This document shows positions 36,801 to 44,352 of a stretch of 64,000 nt of DNA, one piece after another (the stretch's first letter is position 1; each line of letters starts with the position of its first letter). The position numbers and the translations under genes were made by a program. Below the pieces are notes generated by a model. The model saw nothing but the letters and a program-made list of their open reading frames with translations. It searched no databases and had not been told where the DNA came from. The DNA comes from Paraburkholderia sejongensis (GTDB lineage Bacteria > Pseudomonadota > Gammaproteobacteria > Burkholderiales > Burkholderiaceae): the NCBI RefSeq assembly GCF_020880815.1, contig NZ_JAJITD010000022.1:62001-126000 (forward strand). Reading direction: 5' to 3'.

Positions 36801-38476
36801 TCATCGAGCAACTGCTTGCCCATACCGGCCCACTGCGAACCGTTGCCGGAGAACACTAGCGCGAGACGGTCGTCGTCGGCCGGCGTTTCGCCTTGCACGA
36901 GCGCCGCTTCCGCCTGCTCATGTGTCGACGTGGCGAGTGTCTGCAGTGCCGCGCGCGCGTCGCCGGACGTGGCGGGCGCGATGATCGCGCGATGCTTGAG
37001 CCATTGCCTGCGATGCGCGGCATTGCTCGCCAGCACGTTCCAGGCAGTGCCGTTGTCGAGCGCCGCCAGATAGCGCGCCGCCAGTGATGGCAATGCGGCT
37101 GCCGCGCGGGTCGACAGGATCAGCGGCAGCAACGGTTCGTTTGCGTTGGCCTCGTTGCGCGGGGTCGCTGGCGACGCTGCATGCGTCGCCGGAGCTTCAC
37201 GCAGCACTACGTGTGCGTTGGTGCCACCGAAACCGAACGAATTGACGCCGATCACCAGCGGTTCGGTCGATTCGAGCGGCGTCAGACGATCGACGACGCG
37301 CAGCCGGCCGCCGACGAAATCGATCGCCGAATTGGGCGTTTGGAAATGCAGCGTCTTCGGCACCGCGCGATGCTTCAGGCACAGGATCGCCTTGAGCAAG
37401 CCCGCCATACCCGACGCGGTCTCGAGGTGACCCACGTTGGTTTTCACCGAGCCGATCAGCAACGGCTGGTCGACCGGCCGGCCCGCCGACGCGACTTCCA
37501 TCAGCGCGCGCGCTTCGATCGGATCGCCGACGGCGGTGCCGGTGCCATGCGCCTCGAGATAAGCGAGCGAACGCGGGTCTACTTGCGCGCGCTCATAGAC
37601 GGTGCGCAGCAGCGCTGCCTGAGTCGCCGCGCCGGGCACGCTGATCCCGCCTTGCGAATAGCCGTCCGAATTGACGCCGGTACCTGCGATCACCGCGTGG
37701 ATCGTGTCGCCGTCGGCGAGCGCACGCTCCAACGTCTTTAGCATTACCAGCGCGCCGCCTTCCGAGCGGACGTAGCCGTCGCCGGTCGCGTCGAACGCGC
37801 GGCAGCGGCCGCGCGGCGACAACATCGACGCTTTCGAGAACGTGACGAAACCGAACGGGTGCAGCAGCAGGTTGACGCCGCCCGCGAGCGCCACATCGGC
37901 GTCGCCGGCCTGCAGCGCCTGACACGCCTGATGCAGCGCGACCAGCGACGACGAGCACGCAGTATCGACCGACACGCTCGGCCCGCGCAGATCGAACAGA
38001 TACGACAGACGGTTCGACGCGATACTGAGCGTGTTGCCGGTCGCCGAATACGGATCGACCGCGTTCAGGTCGTCGACGAAACGATTGCCGTAGTCCGGGC
38101 TCGCGACACCGACGTAGACCGCGCAATTGCTGCCTTCCATGTCGCGCGGACGCACACCCGCATCTTCGAAGGTCTCCCATGCGAGTTCGAGCAGCAGGCG
38201 TTGTTGCGGGTCCATCTGCTGCGCTTCGCGCGGCGAAATGCCGAAGAACGATGCGTCGAAACCGGCGACGTCGTCGAGTACGCCTGCCGAGAAGGTGTAG
38301 CTTTTGCCCGCTTCGCGCTTCGAAGGGTGCTGGTAGAACTCGGTGCCGAAACGGTCTGGCGGAATCTGCGTAACCGCATCTTTTTCGTCGCGCAACAATG
38401 CCCAGAACTCTTCCGGGCTCTCAACGTGGCCGGGGAAACGGCAGGCCATCCCCACAATCGCAATCTGTTTCGTCAT
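30827..38476 (-). CDS. highly reducing type I polyketide synthase (WcbR-like)
   Basis: Multidomain enzyme of 2549 residues. Order: ketosynthase (1-425; Cys174 in VDTACSSSL, His310, His350), acyltransferase (540-840; GHSVGE with Ser630, YAFH at 732), dehydratase (900-1180; HVVDGGAAFP with His934), methyltransferase-like region (about 1380-1560), a structural ketoreductase part, enoylreductase (about 1810-2070; HGAAGGVGIAAI), ketoreductase (about 2150-2380; VVGGTGGLGFATARW), and ACP (Ser about 2460 in GMDSLMGMEL). No thioesterase is present. It should make a saturated acyl chain. ATG 38476 overlaps the preceding stop by ATGA. Confidence 0.93.
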   Translation of the reverse strand: MTKQIAIVGMACRFPGHVESPEEFWALLRDEKDAVTQIPPDRFGTEFYQHPSKREAGKSYTFSAGVLDDVAGFDASFFGISPREAQQMDPQQRLLLELAWETFEDAGVRPRDMEGSNCAVYVGVASPDYGNRFVDDLNAVDPYSATGNTLSIASNRLSYLFDLRGPSVSVDTACSSSLVALHQACQALQAGDADVALAGGVNLLLHPFGFVTFSKASMLSPRGRCRAFDATGDGYVRSEGGALVMLKTLERALADGDTIHAVIAGTGVNSDGYSQGGISVPGAATQAALLRTVYERAQVDPRSLAYLEAHGTGTAVGDPIEARALMEVASAGRPVDQPLLIGSVKTNVGHLETASGMAGLLKAILCLKHRAVPKTLHFQTPNSAIDFVGGRLRVVDRLTPLESTEPLVIGVNSFGFGGTNAHVVLREAPATHAASPATPRNEANANEPLLPLILSTRAAAALPSLAARYLAALDNGTAWNVLASNAAHRRQWLKHRAIIAPATSGDARAALQTLATSTHEQAEAALVQGETPADDDRLALVFSGNGSQWAGMGKQLLDEEPVFNSALEELDALWRADGSPSLLAVLREGASAETLAATEHSQPLLFAIQVGVVRVLEARGVAYDTCVGHSVGEVAAAWAAGALTLAQAVHVIKIRSRAQATTRGTGRMAAAGLGEAAMHALIAQLNVETQVEIAGVNSPQAVTLAGPLDALRTLETAVKQSGRFFQLLDLDYAFHSRQMDPIEPGVLAGLADLAPNPAPRTFVSTVTGDVLAGTELDARYWWRNIREPVRFGEAIARIAQAGVRLFLEVGPHSILRTYVTQVLDDARVAGRSLATLKRNHDSAQMLHHAIHTVIANGARVDLERFAPRALRGERVALPSYPWQHEHHWLGPTPEAYNLVYRHREHPLLGYRLHEHALAWENQLDPTGLPMLADHVVDGGAAFPGAGYVEMALAAARVHFGTTSCAVENIEIRLPVVFQPQHSKLFRFTVDVRTANFTIETRDRMSDEAWSLNVTGRLLASGCGLSANAAAGALPSTLIGELLAQPGMSGDTLYANTAAIGLSYGPAFRWVRAVHVDAGAELALAEVEMPGVLSQAADAASAYALHPALMDSGFHPLFALLAVPQHGELEQAAYVPVQLGRIDYLRGDAIRYVLARIERRSPHSVVASFEFADAQGTIVARLSSCRFRRVDLLSRRQQPPGRFTYIAEAKPLAGEVDARGLLAPAALLADASATLATQEDEARRHSHLTEMLPLLDVLAGAYALRALDALQVFAQPTLPDCAHPALLARLAQIAVEDGLARRDGARLVRDDEACASLPAIDELWRELLAQSPAHVAELTLLAHCGAALPAVLRGDVSGAQILPPSRSSLVEHFFEASPTWAHANALTGACLYRAIESWNEPRRLRVLELDSPLSDVLHPLAIHVPVSRCDYTIAGTREQLSGFDASEHPTLHVATVEFGETTRLIGVDGNERYDVLIASHVLASQCEPRALLAALREWLAPGALLVIAEPRNSRFADLVFDLDADAAHGNARRAAWLSPHALTQLLEQAGFEQITRDTEQALDFEGAPTLLVARAPQAAAADERGAALTANSAPAHWSLLFATAEAIDDRLTAALRAAGHTASSSALPSSHRDPGQLAAPAGVAHHVVFIAPDQSLSSEADGAEVMVVQQQTTLALAQLVRDLAATPAIVQPQLWIVTRGGASVATAFAQAMSLRPEQAAMWGLGRVLANEHPELSCRLVDVSVGERDAMALLARELLANDGEEEVLLTQQGRYVTRMLPTPEAERRSRAAEPLRARNQPAVLGFASPGSLRNLEWFALPQRELAADEVEIEPVATGLNFRDVMYAMGLLSDEAVENGFAGATVGMELSGRITRVGRDVQRFAPGDAVLGFAPASFASHVRTTTQAIAHKPARLTFEEAATVPTTFFTAYYALCELARLRRGERVLVHGAAGGVGIAAIQLARHFGAEVFATAGSREKREFVRLLGADHVFDSRSLAFADQIRERTQGAGVDIVLNSLAGEAMVRSIDTLRPFGRFLELGKRDFYENSRIGLRPFRNNISYFGIDADQLMSALPDLTARLFEEVMRLFTDGVLHPLPYRAFPAERVEEAFRHMQQARQIGKVLVTYPAGTPSPTRSADTAATLQLDPAAAYLVVGGTGGLGFATARWMMSRGARHLTLASRSGTLAPEMREEAARWRANNGTEVHAVACDVTDAAALDALLAEIAQRRTPLKGVLHSAMVIDDGLVRNLDSQRFAAVLAPKLAGAWNLHRATRGLSLDFFVLYSSATTFLGNPGQSSYVAANSFLEALIAQRRAAGLPGTCMAWGPLDDVGFLARNAETREALQSRIGGVSITSDEALAALERALLDMSAGDAVVRLDWQALALGMPAARAHRYVELHACGSHEAAHQGSVQMREQLAAMPFADAIRLVEETLQAQIARILHMSPEKIETGRSILEMGMDSLMGMELGMAIEERFEVKLSMMTMAEGATVHTLAQRIVESLQTEDDALEPNSVAAQVAAVAAQHALDVGAHALADVADALSAQSGVVEQV

Positions 38477-40008
38477 CGTTCTTCTGTCGGGTGCAGCGTA
38501 CGCGCCGAAACCTCGCACGGCGCGGCTGGCGCAAGCGCTTTTACGAGGTCGACGCCAAGTTCTTCGGCACTAATGTCTTTACGGATAGACGGCACAAAAC
38601 TGTAGTTGCGCCAGATAAAGTAATCGCTGCGAGCAGGCTCGTTGCGGAGCCGCGCAAACACGTGCGGCAGCGCCGGGACATGATCGCCATAAAAGCACAA
38701 CACCGTATCGCGCCGCCGTGCGCGCAGCGCGTCGAGCAGGCGGCCGAGCATCGCATCGGCGTTCGCCAGGTGGCGCAAATAAGCGGTGAGATCGCGCCAG
38801 TGCGCGTCGTCGCCCAGCGAATGAAAAGCGGCGCCCTCGCCCGCCTCCACCGTTTCCAGGTGCAACGGACCGTGGTTTTCCATCGTCATCGAAAAGATGA
38901 GTACGGGTTTGTCGCGCGGTTCGTCGAGGGCTTTGATGATCGCTTCGGCAACCGCCATGTCGGCAACGTAGGGGCCCGCGCGCGCAGCGTCAGCGAAGGA
39001 TTTGATGTCGATGAAACGGTCGATCTGCAGATGTTCAAACGCCCGTTCGCGGCCGAAAAAATCCGCGTAATACGGGTGAATTGCCAGCGTTCGGTAGCCG
39101 CCGTGCTTGAACCACGATGCGAGCGATGCGCACGCGCGGCGTATGAAAGCGTACGGGTAAAAGCGTGCGTAACCGAGTTGGGTTTGGTCGACGCCTGTCA
39201 GCACCGCGAACTCGGTGCGCATCGTGTTGGCGCCCCACGCCGGCACCGTCAGCTCGCCGTGTTGGACTGACGCACGGCGTGCCAGATCGAAGTTGCGGAG
39301 GATCGACGGGTCGATCCTGGAAGATAGGCGCCGCGCGTCGAAGAATGACTCGCTTTGGATCAGGATCACGTCGGGCAGGGTGTGCGGCGCGCCGCTCGCA
39401 AACGGACCTTCGGCAAGCGCGGCGCGCAGTTGACGCGCGGTGGCCGGCCGCATGCCATTCAGCAGGTACGCGACGAAAACCGCGAAAAAGCCGTGGCGTT
39501 GCTGGTCATCGACAGCTTGGAGCGTGAGCGGCAGACGCGCGGCGCAGGCATAGGCAGCGGCGAGACACGCGCACGCGGCAAACAGCAGCGTGCCGACCGG
39601 GCGATGCGCGAGCGGCGCGTCCGCGACGAATGCCGCGATCACGACGCCGATGCCGAGCACGATCGCAACGACGGTGCCCGCGCTCAGGAATGGCAGATAA
39701 AGACGCGGATGCGCGAAGAGCTGGCTGAACAGGCTAAGGTCCGTGAACACGAACGGCTCGCGCAAGGACGTGTATTTTGCGTTACTGACACCGGCGAGCA
39801 GCCCCACCAGGGCGACCGCGACGAATGCGGCGAAGTGCACGCGTCCGGTAATCAGAACCACACACGCGCAGATAAACGCGATTGCGGCGACGTGCAGCGC
39901 AAACGCGAGCGGCAAGCGCCGCAACGACGCGCGCGGCTTTGCGAGCGCTTCGGGCAGCAGCGCGAGGGCGGCCGCGGCCGCGAAACTGAGCGCGGGCGTC
40001 GCGTTCAC
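38473..40008 (-). CDS. LTA synthase-family membrane sulfatase-like transferase (WcbQ-like)
   Basis: Membrane protein of 511 residues: about five N-terminal helices (to residue 180), then an extracytoplasmic alkaline-phosphatase-fold domain. Metal-site features are VILIQSESFFD (Glu220), NTMRTEFAVLTG with the likely nucleophile Thr262, MTMENHGPLH and FYGDHVPALP. Relatives move phosphoglycerol or phosphoethanolamine from phospholipid onto glycopolymers. GTG 40008 is directly after the SDR stop and follows GAGGA by 8 nt. In this operon it may decorate the capsule or its lipid end. Confidence 0.85.
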   Translation of the reverse strand: MNATPALSFAAAAALALLPEALAKPRASLRRLPLAFALHVAAIAFICACVVLITGRVHFAAFVAVALVGLLAGVSNAKYTSLREPFVFTDLSLFSQLFAHPRLYLPFLSAGTVVAIVLGIGVVIAAFVADAPLAHRPVGTLLFAACACLAAAYACAARLPLTLQAVDDQQRHGFFAVFVAYLLNGMRPATARQLRAALAEGPFASGAPHTLPDVILIQSESFFDARRLSSRIDPSILRNFDLARRASVQHGELTVPAWGANTMRTEFAVLTGVDQTQLGYARFYPYAFIRRACASLASWFKHGGYRTLAIHPYYADFFGRERAFEHLQIDRFIDIKSFADAARAGPYVADMAVAEAIIKALDEPRDKPVLIFSMTMENHGPLHLETVEAGEGAAFHSLGDDAHWRDLTAYLRHLANADAMLGRLLDALRARRRDTVLCFYGDHVPALPHVFARLRNEPARSDYFIWRNYSFVPSIRKDISAEELGVDLVKALAPAAPCEVSARTLHPTEER

Positions 40009-40794
40009 CTAGCGTTCCTCACGCGGCATATACGACAGTGCGCCGAGAATGGCATCGGCGAGCGTCGCGGGCAGCAACGGCAACAGCCGCATGCCGAGCG
40101 CGAGCAGGCTCGGAAACGCGATTTCCGAGCGCCCTGCTGTCAACTTGCGCTGGATGTGCGCGGCCGCTTTGTCCGCTGACCAGAGGAATGGTTTGTCGCC
40201 GGGGAATACGTCGCTCATTGCGGTTTTCACGAAGCCCGGTAGCACGATCGACATGCGAATGCCGTCGCGCAGCAGCAGCGGCCGGACCGAATCGCCGTAC
40301 GCCTTGATCGCAGCTTTACTGGCGCAATAAGCGGGCGAAATCGCCATGCCGCGCAGTGCCGCGATCGAACTGATCAGTGCTACGTGACCGTGTTTGCGCG
40401 CGCGCATGCGGGTGACAACAGGCAATACCGCATGGATCGCGCCGTAGAAGTTAGTGTCGACGATCGCGGCCGTGCGTTCGAGTTCTTCCCAGTCGCGCGG
40501 CGAGGCGAGCGTGCTCGCAGCGCCCGCGTTGGCGATCAGCAGATCGATCGGGTGCCGGTCGTCGAAACCATTCAGCCAGTCCTCTATTGCCGCTGCATCG
40601 CGCACGTCGATTTGTGCGGTTTCGACTTGCGCGCCTCTGGCGCGGCAGGCTTGAGCCGATGCTTCGAGGCGGTTCGTGTCCCGGCCTATCATGCCGAGCA
40701 CGATTCCTTGACCCGCATAGGCGAGCGCCAGCGAGCGACCGAGACCGGCGCTCGCGCCGGTGATCACGATGTGGCGCGGCGCGGGTCTACGCAT
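40009..40794 (-). CDS. SDR oxidoreductase (WcbP-like)
   Basis: Short-chain dehydrogenase of 261 residues. The cofactor motif is TGASAGLG at residue 12, followed by IGRDTNRLEAS. IANAGAAST replaces the usual NNAG, and the catalytic set is Ser (LISSIAAL) with YCASK. The C-terminal 40 residues are hydrophobic, suggesting membrane association (LLALGMRLLPLLPATLADAI). That feature and the SPT-like neighbour make 3-ketosphinganine-reductase-like activity attractive, though a sugar reductase cannot be excluded. It overlaps the KpsS gene end by 8 nt. Confidence 0.85.
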   Translation of the reverse strand: MRRPAPRHIVITGASAGLGRSLALAYAGQGIVLGMIGRDTNRLEASAQACRARGAQVETAQIDVRDAAAIEDWLNGFDDRHPIDLLIANAGAASTLASPRDWEELERTAAIVDTNFYGAIHAVLPVVTRMRARKHGHVALISSIAALRGMAISPAYCASKAAIKAYGDSVRPLLLRDGIRMSIVLPGFVKTAMSDVFPGDKPFLWSADKAAAHIQRKLTAGRSEIAFPSLLALGMRLLPLLPATLADAILGALSYMPREER

Positions 40795-41995
40795 GTGTGA
40801 CTGCCTCGAGACGTCGCACCGCGCCTCTCACCGCCATTGCAATGCCGGTCTTCGTGTAGAAATCGCCGTTGATCTGGGTGTGGTGGACGACGTAGTCGAG
40901 GAAGGCTTGATACAGGTTCATGTCGGGTTGGCCGGCGTCGCGCCAGAAGTCGTCGAGCGAACCTTGCCAGGTCAGGCCGGGCATGTTGTAGATGGCGTTA
41001 CCGAGCGCGATCAACGGGCGGCGGTGATGCAGCGCCGACAGGCCGACCGTGCTGTTCACCACCACAGCGCCGCGCGCGTTGTCGAGCAGCGTCGGCAGGT
41101 GGCCGGCGTCGATGAAGCGCAGCCGATCGGCGATGCCGAGCTCGCGCGCCAGTTGTATCGCGTGGCTGCGGTGGTCGATCAGGCCAGTGTCGAGTGGGTG
41201 GTTTTTGACGACTAACCATGTGTGCGCGGGAGCGTGACGGGCGAACGACGTCAGTACTTTCGTGATGGCCCGCTGGACACCGTCGAATGGCGAGTGAACG
41301 ACGATCTGCGCGTCTGAATTCAGTTGCAGCGGGAAGATGTAGTACGGCTTCTTCGAGTCCAGCAGTTCTCGGGTGACTAGATCGGAGTCTTTGTGATGCT
41401 GGCGCTGGCGCAAGGCGCGAGTCGCGAGGCCCGCATATTCGAAGAACCCGTTTCTCGGCCGATGGCTGCGGTAATGCGGAAAGCGCGGCGCGTAGAGCGT
41501 GTTCGCCGCGCGATAGCGGATGTCGTGAAACGCGCGTTCAAACAGGTTGTAGCCGGTCGGTTCGCCTACTGGGCTCGGAGGTGTGAATCGGCGTTGCTCC
41601 AGATACCAGGCGGGATCGCGGGGTAATTGGGAACGTCCGTTTACTCCGTGCTGCTCCATCGTCAACCAGTGCGGACGGACGTAGCCCTCTTCGAATACAT
41701 GGACGCGCAGGCCGTGGGCTTTGGCGATTGGGTGAATTGGGCTGTGGATTTCGCGGCAGTCGCCGAACATTATTACGTCGGTAAAATTAACTGATTTTAA
41801 CTTGTTGACATACCAGCAATTCAATGAATCAATTTGCCCTCGAAAATCCCAACTCGCGTGAATGCCGCTGTAGAGTAAGTCGCCGCCACAGAAACTAACT
41901 CGGTGTACGGCATGACTCCGCTCAATCAGCGCCTCGCAAAGACGGGAGAAAAACGGAGAGGCAGTGCCCTGCAGGATAAGAAAAGAGCGAACCAT
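40787..41995 (-). CDS. kpsS: capsule polysaccharide Kdo transferase KpsS-like (WcbO-like)
   Basis: Cytoplasmic protein of 402 residues, close to KpsS length (about 390). It begins FLILQGTASPFFSRLCEAL, contains FCGGDLLY, VIMFGDCREIHSP and VHVFEEGYVRPHWLT, and later YYIFPLQLNSDAQIVVHSPF and VKNHPLDTGLIDH. KpsS adds the first beta-Kdo to lyso-phosphatidylglycerol in group 2 capsules; KpsC (56487-58520) extends the Kdo linker. It is the first gene of the leftward arm. The 5' fifth, upstream of about 41760, is clearly poorer in GC than the rest. Confidence 0.9.
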   Translation of the reverse strand: MVRSFLILQGTASPFFSRLCEALIERSHAVHRVSFCGGDLLYSGIHASWDFRGQIDSLNCWYVNKLKSVNFTDVIMFGDCREIHSPIHPIAKAHGLRVHVFEEGYVRPHWLTMEQHGVNGRSQLPRDPAWYLEQRRFTPPSPVGEPTGYNLFERAFHDIRYRAANTLYAPRFPHYRSHRPRNGFFEYAGLATRALRQRQHHKDSDLVTRELLDSKKPYYIFPLQLNSDAQIVVHSPFDGVQRAITKVLTSFARHAPAHTWLVVKNHPLDTGLIDHRSHAIQLARELGIADRLRFIDAGHLPTLLDNARGAVVVNSTVGLSALHHRRPLIALGNAIYNMPGLTWQGSLDDFWRDAGQPDMNLYQAFLDYVVHHTQINGDFYTKTGIAMAVRGAVRRLEAVTHA

Positions 41996-42399
41996 GGACG
42001 GGCTGACAATCGAGCGGTCTATATGCGCTCCCGGGTATCGCGATCGCTGCCAGAAAATAACACCGCAGATCGGACCTTCTTTGAAGAGGAGCTTGAAATA
42101 CTTTACAGCCAGGGACGCGAGCCTACTAAAAAAAACTGACCAACGTCTTCCAAATTACAAAATTGTTGCAATTTCGAGACAGGACCGGAATATCTTCCGT
42201 TTGCTTGTCCGGAACGCTACAATCGACCATCCTAGAAAAGCTGCCCCAGCAAATAGTTGACGAGTACTTTGTGCACCTCGAAGGTACGCATGCTGGAGCA
42301 CGCAAGTGGCGTCACGCATTAACATTGCGCCACTGACATCATTTTCCTGGCAGAGCGTAAAAACGCGAGCGCCGCTCGGCCGCAGACGGTGGAATAAAG
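41996..42399. promoter_or_regulatory. divergent promoter region of the capsule locus
   Basis: About 404 bases, AT-richer than either arm, between the leftward kpsS operon and the rightward kpsE operon. It contains the inverted repeat AAATTG-TTG-CAATTT at 42160-42174, a candidate operator. I found no JUMPstart/ops element (GGCGGTAG) and no clear -35/-10 pair. Short frames here do not look like genes. Confidence 0.5.
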
Positions 42400-43548
42400 T
42401 TGGAAACTATTAGAAGTGGCCATATTCTTGCAGATCGTTGGGGGTTAGCAAGTCGAATCAAAAAAGTTAATCGGCTTTTCGCATTGACCGTCATATTTCC
42501 GACGCTTGCGGCAACGATTTACTACTCTCTGATCGCCTCGGACGTATACGTATCGGAATCCAGCTTCGTCGTTCGCAGCCCCAACCAGCAAACGCAGTCG
42601 TCTGGCCTTGTGGGCCAACTGCTGCAAGGCTCGGGGCTGAGCGATTCCCAAAATGATGCGTACGCAGTTAACGATTACATCGTATCGCGCGATGCACTAT
42701 CAGCTCTAAATCAAAAAAATTCGTTCGTTAACGCCTACGCTGGCAGCAACGGCGATATGTTCAACCGCTTTAATCCGCTTGGCTTGTACGGTAGCAAGGA
42801 GCACTTGCTGCTTTATTATCAGAAGCAGATTGACGTGGCGTTCGATACGACCACCTCGATCGCGACATTGAAGGTGAATGCGTTTACTCCTCGAGACGCC
42901 CACCGCTTCAACGAACAACTGCTCGTATTGGGCGAACAACTCGTCAATCGGATGAACGCCCGAGCGCAGCAAGACATGATTCAGTACGCCGTCAATCAGG
43001 TTGCGCAAGCGGAAACACGCGTGAAGGTGGCTGCAGAGGCGCTTTCGGCTTTTAGAAATAAGCAATCAATCTTCGATCCAGACAAGCAGTCCGCACTTCA
43101 ATTGCAGCAGGTTGGTGAATTGAAAAGTGAACTCATAGCAAGCAAAACGCAACTGGCGGAGCTTAGGTCTCTTGCGCCGAGCAACCCGCAGGTGAAAGCC
43201 CTGACCACCAGAATCGCCGCACTCCAAACCGAGATCAACAACGCCGTCAATGGCGTCGCGGGCGGATCCAGTTCGCTCGCAAACAAGGCTCCTGCTTATC
43301 AACGTCTTTCTCTTGAAAGAGACTTTGCAGACCGTCAGCTCAGCGCCGCCCTGGTGTCGCTCGAGTCCGCCCGCGCGGATGCTCGAAAGCAGCAGCTTTA
43401 TCTGGAGCGAATTGCTCAGCCGAGCACTCCGGACGAAGCATTGCTGCCACATCGTGTGCGGAATGTGCTTATCACATTCATTCTTGGACTTATATCCTGG
43501 GGTACCTTGAGCCTCCTGATTTCCAGCGTCCGCGAACATCGCGATTAA
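42400..43548 (+). CDS. kpsE: capsule export inner-membrane protein KpsE/CtrB
   Basis: Polysaccharide co-polymerase of 382 residues, the same length as E. coli KpsE. An N-terminal transmembrane helix (about 27-47) and a C-terminal one (about 354-375, ITFILGLISWGTLSLLISS) flank a long periplasmic coiled-coil part. VYVSESSFVVRSP and the C-terminal PSTPDEALLPHRV are typical. It bridges KpsMT to the outer-membrane exporter. The start is TTG 42400, which follows GGTGGA; no ATG fits the family start. First gene of the rightward export operon. Confidence 0.9.
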   Translation: METIRSGHILADRWGLASRIKKVNRLFALTVIFPTLAATIYYSLIASDVYVSESSFVVRSPNQQTQSSGLVGQLLQGSGLSDSQNDAYAVNDYIVSRDALSALNQKNSFVNAYAGSNGDMFNRFNPLGLYGSKEHLLLYYQKQIDVAFDTTTSIATLKVNAFTPRDAHRFNEQLLVLGEQLVNRMNARAQQDMIQYAVNQVAQAETRVKVAAEALSAFRNKQSIFDPDKQSALQLQQVGELKSELIASKTQLAELRSLAPSNPQVKALTTRIAALQTEINNAVNGVAGGSSSLANKAPAYQRLSLERDFADRQLSAALVSLESARADARKQQLYLERIAQPSTPDEALLPHRVRNVLITFILGLISWGTLSLLISSVREHRD

Positions 43549-44352
43549 GTGGCTATGCGCAAAGAAGTTTTTCCATTGCACAGGTCACTGGAAATCCAGC
43601 TACGGGTGCTGCACGCTTTGTTCATGCGCGAAATCATCACGCGCTATGGACGCCACAATCTGGGTTTCGCATGGCTGTTTGCCGAACCCATGCTCTTCAC
43701 GCTTGGCGTGACCATATTGTGGAGTCTGTTTCACGACATCGGCGCGGCCCACCATATAAGCGCCATCGCGTATACGCTGACCGGCTATTCCACAGTGCTG
43801 GTGTGGCGAAACACAATCGGGCGATGCACGCTGGCCATATTGCCGAATTCGGCGCTGCTTTTTCATCGAAACGTCAGAGTAATCGACCTGTTCCTTGCAC
43901 GCATCCTACTGGAAGTTTCCGGCGCAACCCTATCGATGATCGTTCTGCTGTTGATTTTCATCGTAGCTGGAGCCATTCCCGCCCCTGCCAATATCCTTAG
44001 AATGATGGCAGGTTGGGGACTACTCGTTTGGTACGCCAGCGCAACGGGGCTGCTTATAGGTGGACTTTGCGAATACAGTGAACTGGTGGAACGACTTTGG
44101 CATCCGATCGCCTACTTTCAGTTGCCAGTTTCAGGCGCGCTTGTCATGGCAAGCTGGTTGCCGACGCCAATTCGCAATATCGTCATGCTGTTTCCCGCCC
44201 CCAATTGCGTTGAACTGTTCCGTTACGGATATTTTGGTGACGCAGTCACGCCATACTATGATGTTCCCTATACGGCAATCATTTGCCTGGTGTTGACATG
44301 GCTAGGGTTGTGGGTCGTGCGGGATATCTCCAGCAAAGTGGAACCGCAATGA
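43549..44352 (+). CDS. kpsM: capsule ABC transporter permease KpsM/CtrC
   Basis: ABC-2-type permease of 267 residues, exporting the lipid-linked capsule chain. It starts with the cytosolic helix VLHALFMREIITRYGRHNLGF, typical of KpsM/Wzm, followed by about six transmembrane segments, and ends NCVELFRYGYFGDAV. GTG 43549 directly follows the kpsE stop; ATG 43555, two codons later, is an alternative. No good ribosome site is visible, so it may rely on re-initiation. Confidence 0.9.
   Translation: MAMRKEVFPLHRSLEIQLRVLHALFMREIITRYGRHNLGFAWLFAEPMLFTLGVTILWSLFHDIGAAHHISAIAYTLTGYSTVLVWRNTIGRCTLAILPNSALLFHRNVRVIDLFLARILLEVSGATLSMIVLLLIFIVAGAIPAPANILRMMAGWGLLVWYASATGLLIGGLCEYSELVERLWHPIAYFQLPVSGALVMASWLPTPIRNIVMLFPAPNCVELFRYGYFGDAVTPYYDVPYTAIICLVLTWLGLWVVRDISSKVEPQ

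Noticed and set aside
33860..36859. 999-codon plus-strand frame antisense to the PKS
   Set aside because: Arises from GC-rich codon bias of the PKS; the translation has no domain.
41964..42260. Small plus frame in the capsule divergent promoter region
   Set aside because: Overlaps the start of kpsS, has no ribosome site and no recognisable feature; a non-coding promoter region explains it better.
41996..42399. JUMPstart/ops element expected before a capsule operon
   Set aside because: No GGCGGTAG-like sequence was found by eye; RfaH control cannot be claimed.
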